Below are positions 51,778 to 60,339 of a stretch of 64,000 nt of DNA, one piece after another. Under the pieces are notes generated by a model, which had not been told where the DNA came from, made no database searches, and saw only the letters and a program-made list of their open reading frames with translations. Location: NCBI RefSeq assembly GCF_003931565.1, contig NZ_RRYI01000006.1, positions 1 to 64,000 of the forward strand, in the 5' to 3' direction. This DNA is from Caulobacter sp. 602-1 (GTDB taxonomy: Bacteria; Pseudomonadota; Alphaproteobacteria; Caulobacterales; Caulobacteraceae). Within the stretch, counting starts at the first letter, position 1, and the number at the start of each line of letters is the position of its first letter. A program made the position numbers and the translations under genes.

Positions 51778-51801
51778 TAGAGCCTGCTCAGGCAGGCTCT
51801 A
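51778..51801. repeat. Second intergenic hairpin, 10-bp stem
   Basis: TAGAGCCTGC-TCAG-GCAGGCTCTA, immediately after the first inverted repeat and 34 bases before the next start. Together the two fold into adjacent stem-loops. A 13-base half copy (AGAGCCTGCTCAG) also occurs at 28610-28622. Confidence 0.65.
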
Positions 51802-51834
51802 GCGCCGCGCGCGCACGGTTCAAGGAGTGATCGA

Positions 51835-52917
51835 GTGTCGGTGCGTTTTGGCGTAGTGGTCTTGTCGATGCTCGCGCTCGCCGGGTGCGATCGGCGCGAA
51901 TCCGCGCCCGAGCCGCGTCCCGCTGAACAGGCGCCGCCGCTGGCCGTCAAACCCGCCGCGCCCAGCAAGACCCTGAAGGCCGTCAAGGCGCGGGGAGAGT
52001 TGCGTTGCGGCGTGAACCCCGGGCTGCCGGGCTTTGCCTTCCGCGACAATGGCGGACACTGGCGCGGCTTCAACGTCGATTTCTGCCGCGCCCTGGCCGC
52101 GGCCGTGCTGGGCAAGCCCGACAAGGTGACCTTCGTGCCGCTGGGCAACGAGGAGCGGATCACGGCTCTGCGAACCGGCAAGGTCGACGTCCTGTGGCGC
52201 AACACGTCCTGGACCTTCTCGCGCGACACCGGCGACCAGCTGGACATGGCGGCGATCTCCTATTTCGACGGCCAGGGATTCATGGTCCGCCGCGGCCTGA
52301 ACCTGACCAGCGCCGTTGAGCTGAACACGGCCAAGATCTGCGTCCAGAGCGGCGCCACCTCGGCTCAGAACCTGGAGGACTTCTTCCGCGCGCGCGGCAT
52401 CGCCTACACGGCCATGGCGTTCGACAGCGAGGAGCAGGCCCGAGCGGCCTATCAGGCCGACAGGTGCGACGCCGTCAGCGCCGACATTTCCGCGCTCGCG
52501 GCGGCGCGGTCGGTGCTGAATGATCCGGGCGCCCACGTGATCCTGCCCGACGCCATCTCCAAGGAACCGCTCGGCCCGCTGGTTCGCCAGGACGATCCGG
52601 CCTGGACCGACATCGTCCGATGGACCTTTTACGCCCTGGTTCTGGCCGAGGAGCACGGGGTGACCAAGGCCAACGCCAAGGACATGAAGACCGGCGCCGA
52701 TCCAGAGGCGCGGCGGCTGCTGGGCGAGGGCGGGTTCGGCGCCATGCTGGGCCTGGACGCCGACTGGGCCTACCGCGCGATTATCGCGGGGGGAAGTTAC
52801 GGCGAGATCTTCGACCGCGAGATCGGCGGCGGCTCGGCGCTGAAACTGGACCGCGGCCTGAACGCGCTGTGGAACGCGCCCAAGCCGGGCCTGCTGTACG
52901 CCCCGCCGCTGCGCTAA
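51835..52917 (+). CDS. Amino-acid ABC transporter substrate-binding lipoprotein (AapJ-like), orphan
   Basis: 360 residues from GTG 51835 (AAGGAG upstream). Lipobox VVLSMLALAGC with Cys18 gives a lipoprotein. Binding-protein family 3 fold: VKARGELRCGVNPGLPGFAF, GFNVDFCRALAAAVLG, KVTFVPLGNEERITALRTGK and VDVLWRNTSWTFSRD. This resembles AapJ-type general amino-acid binding proteins. No permease or ATPase genes adjoin it, so partners are elsewhere or it has a sensing role. Sulfur genes flank it, so a sulfur amino acid ligand is a guess. Confidence 0.87.
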   Translation: MSVRFGVVVLSMLALAGCDRRESAPEPRPAEQAPPLAVKPAAPSKTLKAVKARGELRCGVNPGLPGFAFRDNGGHWRGFNVDFCRALAAAVLGKPDKVTFVPLGNEERITALRTGKVDVLWRNTSWTFSRDTGDQLDMAAISYFDGQGFMVRRGLNLTSAVELNTAKICVQSGATSAQNLEDFFRARGIAYTAMAFDSEEQARAAYQADRCDAVSADISALAAARSVLNDPGAHVILPDAISKEPLGPLVRQDDPAWTDIVRWTFYALVLAEEHGVTKANAKDMKTGADPEARRLLGEGGFGAMLGLDADWAYRAIIAGGSYGEIFDREIGGGSALKLDRGLNALWNAPKPGLLYAPPLR

Positions 52918-53771
52918 GCCGCCGGGCCGGTGACCACGGGCGTGTCCGCCAGGCCGCCCCATTCCGTCCACGAGCCGTCATAGACTGCCGAACGCGGCTT
53001 GCCGAGGCGGGCCAGGGCCAGGGCCACGACCGAGGCGGTGATGCCCGAGCCGCACGTCGAGGTGATGGGCTTATTGATATCGACGCCAGCGGCCTCGAAA
53101 ACCGTCTTCAACTGGTCGGCCGGCAGCATAGTCCCATCGGCGGCCAGCAGGGCCGAGAGCGGGATGTTGCGGGCCCCGGGCATGTGGCCGCCGCGCAGAC
53201 CGGCGCGGGGTTCGGGATCCTTGCCCTCGAAGCGGCCGGCGGCGCGGGCGTCGATGATCTGCTCGCGACCGGTCGCGACGATTTCCCGCATCTGCTCCAG
53301 CGAGCGGTAGATGTCGGCCTGGTAGCGCGGGGTGAAGTGCCGCTCCTGCGGCATGGCGGGGCCGTCCTCGACCGGGCGGCCCTCGGCGATCCACTTGGGT
53401 AGGCCGCCGTCCAGCACCACCACGTCCTCATGGCCCATGGCGCGGAAGTGCCACCAGGCGCGAGCGGCCGGCAGGATGCCGCTGCTGTCGTAGACGACGA
53501 TCCGGGAACCATCGCCCAGGCCCAGTTTCCTCACCCGCGAGGCGAACTTCACCGCCGTCGGGATCATGTGCGGCAGGTCCGAGGTCTCGTCGGAGATGTC
53601 GTCGATGTCGAAGAACACCGCCCCCGGGATGTGGGCGGCCAGGAACTCCTTGCCTGGATCGCGCTGGGCGGCCGGCATGTGCCACGAGGCGTCGACCACG
53701 CGCACGTCCGGCGCGTCGAGGTGCTCGGCCAGCCAGGCGGTTGAGACCAGCGGATCGGACGGGATGGCCAT
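52914..53771 (-). CDS. sseA: 3-Mercaptopyruvate sulfurtransferase (SseA)
   Basis: 285 residues from the ATG at 53771, which has AGGAGG 6 bases upstream. Two rhodanese domains; the active one has C240 in TSTCGSGITA, the CG[S/T]G-x-TA pattern of mercaptopyruvate rather than thiosulfate sulfurtransferases. The first domain has ASWHMPAAQRDPGKEF and the family's DSSGILPAARAWW. It overlaps the convergent binding-protein stop by 4 bases and is followed in the same direction after cysK. Confidence 0.92.
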   Translation of the reverse strand: MAIPSDPLVSTAWLAEHLDAPDVRVVDASWHMPAAQRDPGKEFLAAHIPGAVFFDIDDISDETSDLPHMIPTAVKFASRVRKLGLGDGSRIVVYDSSGILPAARAWWHFRAMGHEDVVVLDGGLPKWIAEGRPVEDGPAMPQERHFTPRYQADIYRSLEQMREIVATGREQIIDARAAGRFEGKDPEPRAGLRGGHMPGARNIPLSALLAADGTMLPADQLKTVFEAAGVDINKPITSTCGSGITASVVALALARLGKPRSAVYDGSWTEWGGLADTPVVTGPAA

Positions 53772-53806
53772 GGAACGCCTCCTAGACTTCAGACTCGGCG
53801 GCGAGT

Positions 53807-54802
53807 TTACATCCAAGGCGGCGTCGGCAAGCCCTTTTCCTTCAGGAACTCGGGATTGAACAGCTTGGACTGATAGCGCGAGCCGTGGTCGCACAGGATG
53901 GTCACGATGGTGTGGCCAGGACCCAGTTCGCGCGCCAGCTTGATCGCGCCGGCGACGTTCACGCCCGACGAGCCGCCCAGGCACAGGCCCTCGTGCTGGA
54001 CGAGATCGTACAGCACCTCCAGCATCTCCGCGTCAGTGACGCGGTAGGGGTGGTCGATGACCAGATCCTTCAGGTTGGCGGTGATGCGACCTTGGCCGAT
54101 GCCCTCGCTGATCGAGGTTCCCTCCGATTTCAGCTCGCCGTCCTTGTACCAGGCGTACAGCGCCGCGCCGTAGGGGTCGGCCAGGCCGATCTTCACATCG
54201 GGCTTGCGCTCGCGCAGGGCCTGAGCGACGCCGGCCAGGGTGCCGCCCGAGCCGACCGCGCAGATGAAGCCATCAACTCCGCCGCCGGTCTGGTCGAAGA
54301 TCTCCGGGCCGGTCGTGCGATAGTGGGCCTCGCGGTTGGCGACATTGTCGAACTGGTTGGCCCAGACGGCGCCAAGTTCCTCGGCCAACCGCCCGGAATA
54401 GCGGACATAGTTGTCGGGATTGGAGTAGGGGACGGCGTCCACCTCGACCAGCTCCGCGCCGAGCAGACGGATGGCGTCCTTCTTTTCCTGGCTTTGGGTG
54501 CGCGGGATGACGATCGTGGTCCTGTAGCCGAGGGCCGAGGCGACCATGGCCAGGCCGATGCCTGTATTGCCGGCCGTGCCCTCGACGATGCGGCCGCCGG
54601 GCTTCAGCAGGCCCTTGGCTTCCGCGTCACGAATGATGCCCAGGGCCGCGCGGTCCTTGACCGACTGACCGGGGTTCATGAACTCGGCCTTGCCCAGGAT
54701 CTCGCAACCCGTGGCCTCGCTGGCGCCGTTCAGCCGGATCAGCGGGGTGTTTCCGATGGCGTCCAGGACGCTCGAAAGGGGGACGCTGGGCAGGGCGGTC
54801 AT
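53807..54802 (-). CDS. cysK: Cysteine synthase A (O-acetylserine sulfhydrylase)
   Basis: 331 residues from the ATG at 54802 with AAGG 6 bases upstream. Fold-type II PLP enzyme: K49 in MNPGQSVKDRAALGII, EGTAGNTGIGLAMVASALGY and the phosphate loop AVGSGGTLAGVA. It makes cysteine from O-acetylserine and sulfide. Only 35 bases separate it from sseA downstream, so they are likely co-transcribed. No regulatory CBS domain. Confidence 0.93.
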   Translation of the reverse strand: MTALPSVPLSSVLDAIGNTPLIRLNGASEATGCEILGKAEFMNPGQSVKDRAALGIIRDAEAKGLLKPGGRIVEGTAGNTGIGLAMVASALGYRTTIVIPRTQSQEKKDAIRLLGAELVEVDAVPYSNPDNYVRYSGRLAEELGAVWANQFDNVANREAHYRTTGPEIFDQTGGGVDGFICAVGSGGTLAGVAQALRERKPDVKIGLADPYGAALYAWYKDGELKSEGTSISEGIGQGRITANLKDLVIDHPYRVTDAEMLEVLYDLVQHEGLCLGGSSGVNVAGAIKLARELGPGHTIVTILCDHGSRYQSKLFNPEFLKEKGLPTPPWM

Positions 54803-54923
54803 GGTCGGCCTTGGGAGGATCTTTCGGATCGCTGGTAGATCGTGCGGCGACCGCTCGGCGCAACCCCAGTTTTCCTGAGGGCGCATAAGCCCAGCCATCA
54901 AATCTCAAACTTGACCATGACTT

Positions 54924-54956
54924 GCGCTGATATCCACAGTCTGTGGATATCAGCGC
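54924..54956. repeat. 33-base palindrome of two inverted near-DnaA-box arms
   Basis: GCGCTGATATCCACAG, T, CTGTGGATATCAGCGC: 16-base arms perfectly complementary around one base. Each arm contains ATATCCACA, one base from the DnaA box TTATCCACA. It begins 4 bases past the cfa stop on -, but no T-tract follows, so simple termination is not the obvious explanation. Confidence 0.85.
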
Positions 54957-54960
54957 CGAC

Positions 54961-56190
54961 TCAGCCCCGGCTCAGGCCCAACTGGATGACATTGGTCCGC
55001 TCGGTGCGGAATCCGGCTTCGCAGTAGCTGAGGTAGAAGCGCCAGAGCCGCCGAAAGCGCTCGTCGAAGCCGTCCTTGCGGATGTCGCTCCAAGCGCCTT
55101 CGAAGCGCCGCGCCCATTCGGCCAGGGTGTCGGCATAGTTCTGGCCGAAGCGCTTGAGATCGCTCCACTCCAGGCCCGCGCGCTCGGTCTCTTCCTTAAG
55201 GCGCGCCTCGCTGGGCAGCATGCCGCCCGGGAAGATGTAGCGCTGGATGAAGTCGGTGCGTCCGCGATAGCTGGCGAACAGCTCATCGCGGATGGTGATG
55301 ATCTGCAGGCCGGCGCGGCCGCCGGGCTTCAACACCTCACGGATCTTGCCGAAATACGACGGCCAGTATTCCTCGCCGACCGCCTCGAACATCTCGATCG
55401 AGGCCACAGCGTCGAATTGACCCCGGACGTCACGATAGTCGATCAACTGGATGTCGGCCTTTTCGGCCAGCCCCTGGTCGAACAGGCGTTTGCGGGCGAA
55501 GTCGTACTGGGCCTGGGAGATGGTGATGCCGGTGACCTTGGCCCCGACCTCCTTGGCCGCGAACTCGGCGAATCCGCCCCAGCCGCAGCCTATCTCCAGC
55601 ACGTGCTTGTCGGGTGAGAGGTCGATGGTCCGGGCGAGGGCCGCGTACTTGGCGGTTTGCGCCTCGGGCAGGGACTGGTTGGGCCGCTCATAGAGGGCCG
55701 AGGAATAGGTCATACTGGGGTCCAGCCAGCGCGAATAGAACGCGTTGCCCAGGTCGTAGTGGGCGTGGATGTTCCGCCTCGAGCCGTCGCGGCTGTTGCG
55801 GTGAAACAGGTGATAGAGGGCGTTGACCATCCGCATCACCGCGTTGCCCTCCACCAGCGCCGACAGCCTGTCGAAGTTCAGCGAGAACGCCTCCAGCACC
55901 GTCGACAGGTCGGGTGTTTCCCATTCGCCGGCCATGAAGCCTTCGGCGAAGCCGATATCGCCGGACGAGAAGGCGCGGCGGATGAAGTTGTAGTCGTGGA
56001 TCCGGATCATGGCGTCCGGACCGGGCAGGCGGCCTCGGACGGTCAGCGGTGCGCCGGTGGGCAGGATGAAGGTGACCGAACCGGTCTCCCAGTTCGTCGC
56101 CGCCACGCGAAGGGCGGTGCGAAAGGCGGCCGGGGCGGCCTTCAGGTCGGGGTGGTTCCAGAGCGTCGTATCCAAGGCGTGGCCTCGCAT
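54961..56190 (-). CDS. cfa: Cyclopropane-fatty-acyl-phospholipid synthase
   Basis: 409 residues. N-terminal lipid-binding domain, then a SAM methyltransferase core: RRNIHAHYDLGNAFYSRWLD, VLEIGCGWGGFAEFAAKEVG, VTGITISQAQYDFARKRL and late IQRYIFPGGMLPSE. It methylenates unsaturated acyl chains of membrane phospholipids. The ATG at 56190 has a poor Shine-Dalgarno. phrB lies 47 bases upstream on the same strand; that gap holds TTAACGCCGTTAA. Confidence 0.95.
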   Translation of the reverse strand: MRGHALDTTLWNHPDLKAAPAAFRTALRVAATNWETGSVTFILPTGAPLTVRGRLPGPDAMIRIHDYNFIRRAFSSGDIGFAEGFMAGEWETPDLSTVLEAFSLNFDRLSALVEGNAVMRMVNALYHLFHRNSRDGSRRNIHAHYDLGNAFYSRWLDPSMTYSSALYERPNQSLPEAQTAKYAALARTIDLSPDKHVLEIGCGWGGFAEFAAKEVGAKVTGITISQAQYDFARKRLFDQGLAEKADIQLIDYRDVRGQFDAVASIEMFEAVGEEYWPSYFGKIREVLKPGGRAGLQIITIRDELFASYRGRTDFIQRYIFPGGMLPSEARLKEETERAGLEWSDLKRFGQNYADTLAEWARRFEGAWSDIRKDGFDERFRRLWRFYLSYCEAGFRTERTNVIQLGLSRG

Positions 56191-56237
56191 CCGGTTGCGC
56201 GTTCATTAACGCCGTTAACGACCGGCTCGTAAACCCG

Positions 56238-57677
56238 CTACAGACCGCGATAGGCCTCCATGGCCTTCTCGCGCGCCTGGGCGTGGTCGACAATTGGTCT
56301 CGAATAGAGACGTTTTGCCGCCGCTGGCAGATGCAAGGCTCGAGTCCATGGCTTGTGGATAACTTCGTCGGGAACGCCTTTCAGTTCCGGAACCCAGCGC
56401 CGGACATAGACCCCGTGCGGATCGAACTTCTCGCCCTGAGCGATCGGGTTGAAGATCCGGAAGTAGGGCGAGGCGTCGGCCCCGCTGCCGGCCACCCACT
56501 GCCAGTTGCCGACATTATTGGCCAGGTCGGCGTCCACCAGGGTGTCCCAGAACCAGGCCTCGCCCTCGCGCCAGTCGATCAGCAGGTGCTTGACCAGGAA
56601 CGAGGCGACGATCATGCGCACGCGGTTGTGCATGAAGCCCGTGGCCCACAGCTCGCGCATGCCGGCGTCGACGATCGGATAGCCGGTTTCGCCCCTGGTC
56701 CAGGCCTCGAAGAAGCCGGGGTTCGATTTCCATGGGAAGGCGTCGAATTCAGGCCGGAACCCGCTGGTCGGCAGGTTCGGCCAGTGGAACAGGATCGAAT
56801 GGTTGAACTCGCGCCAGCCAACCTCGGAGAGGAACTTGTCGATCTCTCCGACGGGAGCGCCGCGATGCTCGACGGCGTCGCGGGCGGCCAGCCAGACCTG
56901 GCGCGGGCCGATCTCGCCGAAGTGCAGGTGCGGCGACAGGCGCGAAGTCGCTTCGACGCTGGGCAGGTCGCGCTGCTCGCCATAGCCGTCGACCGGGCCG
57001 GAGAGAAAGTCGTCCAGCCGTTTCAACGCGCCGGCTTCCCCGGGAGACCACAGGTCGAAGCCCTTCGACCAGTCGGGCTTGGTCGGATGCAGATTCCAGT
57101 CGGAGAGACTTTCGCTGCATGGGAGATGTTCGGGTGATTTCAGGTGTTTGGGCCCAGGTTCTACGGTGACCTGGCTTAGAGGCTCGCGGGCGGCGCGCCA
57201 GTAGGGGGTGAACACCTTGTAGGGCTGTTTGGCGCCGTTGCTCACCGTCCAAGGCTCATTCAGCAAGCTGGCGTTGAAGCTCTGGCAATCGACGCCGGCG
57301 TCCTTCAGGCGGGTCTTGATCGCGGTGTCGCGGTTGATGCTGACCGGGTCGTAGAGCCGGTTCCATAGCACGCAGGTCGCGCCGGTATGGGCGATCACGT
57401 CGTCCAGAACTTCGGCCGCCACGCCCTTGCGAAGCACCAGTCCATTGCCAAGCTTCTCAAGGCTTTCGGCGAGGCTCTTCAGAGACTTGTCCAGCCACCA
57501 CAGCGAGGCCGCGCCCCTGGTGCGGAGACCTGGAGTCTCGTCCAGGATATAGAGCGGTATCACCGGCCGGCCGCTGTCCGCGGCATGGCGCAGAGCCGGA
57601 TTGTCGGCTAACCGCAGGTCGTTGCGGAACCAGACGATGACGGGGCCCTGATCCGTGTCTTTCCGCACTTGCCTCAC
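56238..57677 (-). CDS. phrB: Deoxyribodipyrimidine photolyase (class I CPD photolyase)
   Basis: 479 residues from a GTG at 57677. N-terminal antenna-binding Rossmann-like domain beginning VIVWFRNDLRLADNPAL; C-terminal FAD-binding domain with SRLSPHLHFGEIGPRQVW, WREFNHSILFHWP, GETGYPIVDAGMRELWATGF, MHNRVRMIVASFLVKHLL, WFWDTLVDADLANNVGNWQW and ADASPYFRIFNP. It repairs UV cyclobutane dimers in light. Divergent from rfaD; it may be co-transcribed with cfa. Confidence 0.95.
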   Translation of the reverse strand: MRQVRKDTDQGPVIVWFRNDLRLADNPALRHAADSGRPVIPLYILDETPGLRTRGAASLWWLDKSLKSLAESLEKLGNGLVLRKGVAAEVLDDVIAHTGATCVLWNRLYDPVSINRDTAIKTRLKDAGVDCQSFNASLLNEPWTVSNGAKQPYKVFTPYWRAAREPLSQVTVEPGPKHLKSPEHLPCSESLSDWNLHPTKPDWSKGFDLWSPGEAGALKRLDDFLSGPVDGYGEQRDLPSVEATSRLSPHLHFGEIGPRQVWLAARDAVEHRGAPVGEIDKFLSEVGWREFNHSILFHWPNLPTSGFRPEFDAFPWKSNPGFFEAWTRGETGYPIVDAGMRELWATGFMHNRVRMIVASFLVKHLLIDWREGEAWFWDTLVDADLANNVGNWQWVAGSGADASPYFRIFNPIAQGEKFDPHGVYVRRWVPELKGVPDEVIHKPWTRALHLPAAAKRLYSRPIVDHAQAREKAMEAYRGL

Positions 57678-57773
57678 CCCGCCCGAAAGGTCACCTCTTG
57701 GGCGCCTGAAATCCCTGTCCGCTGGAAGAGTTGCCTTGAGTCAGCCGAAAGCCGTAGTCCAGAAAGCAGCCCG

Positions 57774-58775
57774 ATGAGCCGTCGTATCGTCCTGGTGACC
57801 GGCGGCGCGGGCTTCATCGGCTCCAACATCGTCGCGCGTCTGTGCGAGGATCCTGCGTTGGACGTGGTGGTCTGCGATCGCCTGCGCGATGCAGCCAGCG
57901 GCAAGTGGCGCAACATCGCCAAGCACCCGATCGCCGACTTCGTCGCGCCCGAGCAGTTGTTCGACTGGCTGGCCAGGCGCGGCGCGGAGGTCGAACTGAT
58001 CGTCCACATGGGCGCCGTCTCGTCGACGACAGAGGCCGACGCCGACAAGATCGTGCAGTCCAACTTCGTGCTGTCGCGCGACCTTTGGGACTGGTGCGCG
58101 CAACACGGCAAGCGCCTTATCTACGCCTCGTCGGCGGCGACCTATGGCGATGGCTCGCTGGGCTTCGAGGGCAAGGATGATCTGGCCTCGCTGCAGGCCC
58201 TGCGACCGTTGAACGCCTATGGCTGGTCCAAGGCCCTGTTCGACATCTACGCCGTGCGCGAGGCCCATCGCGGTCATGCCCCGACCCAATGGGCGGGCCT
58301 GAAGTTCTTCAACGTCTATGGCCCGAACGAGGAGCACAAGGACGGCATGAAATCGGTCGTGGCCCAGATCTGGCCGCGCGTCGCCGCGGGCGAAGGGGTC
58401 CGGCTCTTCAAGTCGCACCACCCGGACTACGAAGACGGCGGGCAGTTGCGCGATTTCGTCTATGTCCGGGACGCGGTCGACGTGATCGCCTGGTTGGCCA
58501 GGAACCCGACCGTCAACGGCGTCTTCAACCTGGGCTCCGGCCACGCGCGCTCGTTCCGGGATCTCGCCGTGGCCACCTTCGAGGCGGTGAACCGCGCGCC
58601 GGACATCACCTATATCGACATGCCCGAGGTGCTGCGCGGCAAGTACCAGTACTACACCAAGGCCGATATGAGCCGCCTGCGGGCGGCGGGCTACGATGCG
58701 CCGATGACCTCTCTGGAGGATGGCGTAGCCGACTACGTGGCGGGCTACCTGAATACAGACGACCCGTATCGCTGA
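57774..58775 (+). CDS. rfaD: ADP-L-glycero-D-manno-heptose 6-epimerase
   Basis: 333 residues from ATG 57774; the longer open frame upstream overlaps the divergent photolyase region and is not needed. SDR-type NAD site LVTGGAGFIGSN, S119/S120 and Y149-x3-K153 (YASS, NAYGWSK) catalytic set, and the HldD-specific FFNVYGPNEEHKDGMKSV. It epimerises ADP-heptose for the inner core of lipopolysaccharide. Confidence 0.93.
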   Translation: MSRRIVLVTGGAGFIGSNIVARLCEDPALDVVVCDRLRDAASGKWRNIAKHPIADFVAPEQLFDWLARRGAEVELIVHMGAVSSTTEADADKIVQSNFVLSRDLWDWCAQHGKRLIYASSAATYGDGSLGFEGKDDLASLQALRPLNAYGWSKALFDIYAVREAHRGHAPTQWAGLKFFNVYGPNEEHKDGMKSVVAQIWPRVAAGEGVRLFKSHHPDYEDGGQLRDFVYVRDAVDVIAWLARNPTVNGVFNLGSGHARSFRDLAVATFEAVNRAPDITYIDMPEVLRGKYQYYTKADMSRLRAAGYDAPMTSLEDGVADYVAGYLNTDDPYR

Positions 58776-58861
58776 CGTCAGGGCACGGTTGCCGGCCGTG
58801 GCGACGCGCGTAGGCTGAGCCCCGAGATCGAGGCGCGAACCTCGACATCAGGGAGTTCGTC

Positions 58862-60328
58862 ATGGCTGGCATCGCCGCCTGGGGCGCCTATGCGCCGCGT
58901 CTGCGTCTGAGCCGCAAGGCGGTGACCGAGGCCAATGCCTGGGTCGCCCCGAACCTGAAGGCCAAGGGCAAGGGCGAACGCTCGATGGCCAACTGGGACG
59001 AGGACGCCCTGACCATGGCGGTCGAGGCGGCCCGCGACGCCCTGGGGCCAGGCGACGACCGTTCCCATATCGACAGCCTCTATTTCGCCTCGACGACCGC
59101 GCCCTTCGCTGACCGGCTGAACGCGGGAGTCGTCTCGGCGGCCCTGACCCTGGAGAAGTCGATCGCCGCCAGCGACGTCACCGGTTCGCAGCGCTGCGGC
59201 CTGACGGCGCTGGGCCAGGCGCTGGCGAGCGGTGGAACCTCTCTGGTCGCCGTCGGCGAGCGCCGCAGGGCCCGCGCCGTCTCGACCCAGGAACTGGACT
59301 TCGGCGACGGCGCGGCGGCGTTCGTGATCACCGACGGTCCCGGCGCAGCCGAGCTGCTGGGACGGGGGTCGGTCACCGACGACTTCGTCGACCACTTCCG
59401 CGGCGACGACGGCGGCTTCGACTATTACTGGGAGGAGCGCTGGATCCGCGACGAGGGCGTCGTCAAGCTGGTCCCCCCGGCGATCCGCAAGGCGCTTGAG
59501 GTTGCGGGTCTAAAGCCCTCGGACATCGATCATTTCTGCTTTCCGTCGACCTTTTCCGGCATGGCCGCGACCGTCGCCAAGGCCGTGGGGATCAAGCCCG
59601 AGGCTGTTCGCGACAATCTCGCCGCCGTGATGGGCGAGGCCGGCTGCGCGCACGGGCCGATCATGCTGGCTCACGCGCTGGAGGACGCCAAGGCCGGTGA
59701 GGTGATCCTGGTCGCCCAGTTCGGCCAGGGCGCCGAGGCGCTGGTGTTCCGCGCCACCGGAGCGGGGCAGCGTCCGGCCCGGGGCGTGACCGGCTCGCTG
59801 GCTGATCGAGAAGTCGAAACCAACTACCTGAAATTCCTCACCTTCAACGGCCTTGTCGAATGGGATAAGGGCATGCGGGCCGAGAAGGACAACAAGACGG
59901 CCCTGACCACCCTCTACCGCAACGAGGACATGATCCTGGGTCTGGTCGGCGGCCGCTGCCGCGAGACCGGAGTCGTGCAGTTCCCCCGCACCCGCATCTC
60001 GGTCGCGCCGAACAACCCGGCCGTCGACACCCAGGAGCCGTATCGCTTCGCCGAGCGGCGCGCGAGCGTTCTGAGCTATTCGGCGGATTACCTTACCTTT
60101 TCCATGGCTCCGCCGAACCACTACGGCATGATTGTCTTCGAGGGAGGCGGGCGGATCATGATGGACATCACCGACGTTTCGCCGGGCGATGTCGAGACGG
60201 GCCTGCCGGTGCGGATGGTGTTCCGCGTCAAGGAGGTCGACGAGAAGCGCGGCTTCGTCCGCTACTTCTGGAAAGCCGCGCCCGACCGCGCCGCCATCGC
60301 CGCCCAAACCTCTCAAGCCGCCGAATAA
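58862..60328 (+). CDS. HMG-CoA synthase-like/beta-ketoacyl synthase III fold fused to an OB-fold (DUF35-like) domain
   Basis: 488 residues. Residues 1-310 have a thiolase/HMGS fold: YFASTTAPFADRLNAGVV, putative catalytic C112 in TGSQRCGLTALGQA, LDFGDGAAAFVI, and MGEAGCAHGPIMLAHAL with a candidate His. Residues 325-480 resemble the zinc-ribbon/OB-fold partner of thiolases, but the ribbon is degenerate (only one Cys in GGRCRETGVVQFPRTRI). The usual catalytic Glu is not obvious. It is 11 bases ahead of the thiolase and surely forms a complex with it. It probably acts on acyl-CoA; the reaction is unknown. Confidence 0.8.
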   Translation: MAGIAAWGAYAPRLRLSRKAVTEANAWVAPNLKAKGKGERSMANWDEDALTMAVEAARDALGPGDDRSHIDSLYFASTTAPFADRLNAGVVSAALTLEKSIAASDVTGSQRCGLTALGQALASGGTSLVAVGERRRARAVSTQELDFGDGAAAFVITDGPGAAELLGRGSVTDDFVDHFRGDDGGFDYYWEERWIRDEGVVKLVPPAIRKALEVAGLKPSDIDHFCFPSTFSGMAATVAKAVGIKPEAVRDNLAAVMGEAGCAHGPIMLAHALEDAKAGEVILVAQFGQGAEALVFRATGAGQRPARGVTGSLADREVETNYLKFLTFNGLVEWDKGMRAEKDNKTALTTLYRNEDMILGLVGGRCRETGVVQFPRTRISVAPNNPAVDTQEPYRFAERRASVLSYSADYLTFSMAPPNHYGMIVFEGGGRIMMDITDVSPGDVETGLPVRMVFRVKEVDEKRGFVRYFWKAAPDRAAIAAQTSQAAE

Positions 60329-60339
60329 GGGAGACCGTC

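Noticed and set aside
56206..56218. TTAAC-GCC-GTTAA before cfa as a CtrA site
   Set aside because: CtrA needs TTAA-N7-TTAA; the spacing here is N5. It may still be an AT-rich promoter part, but I cannot support it.
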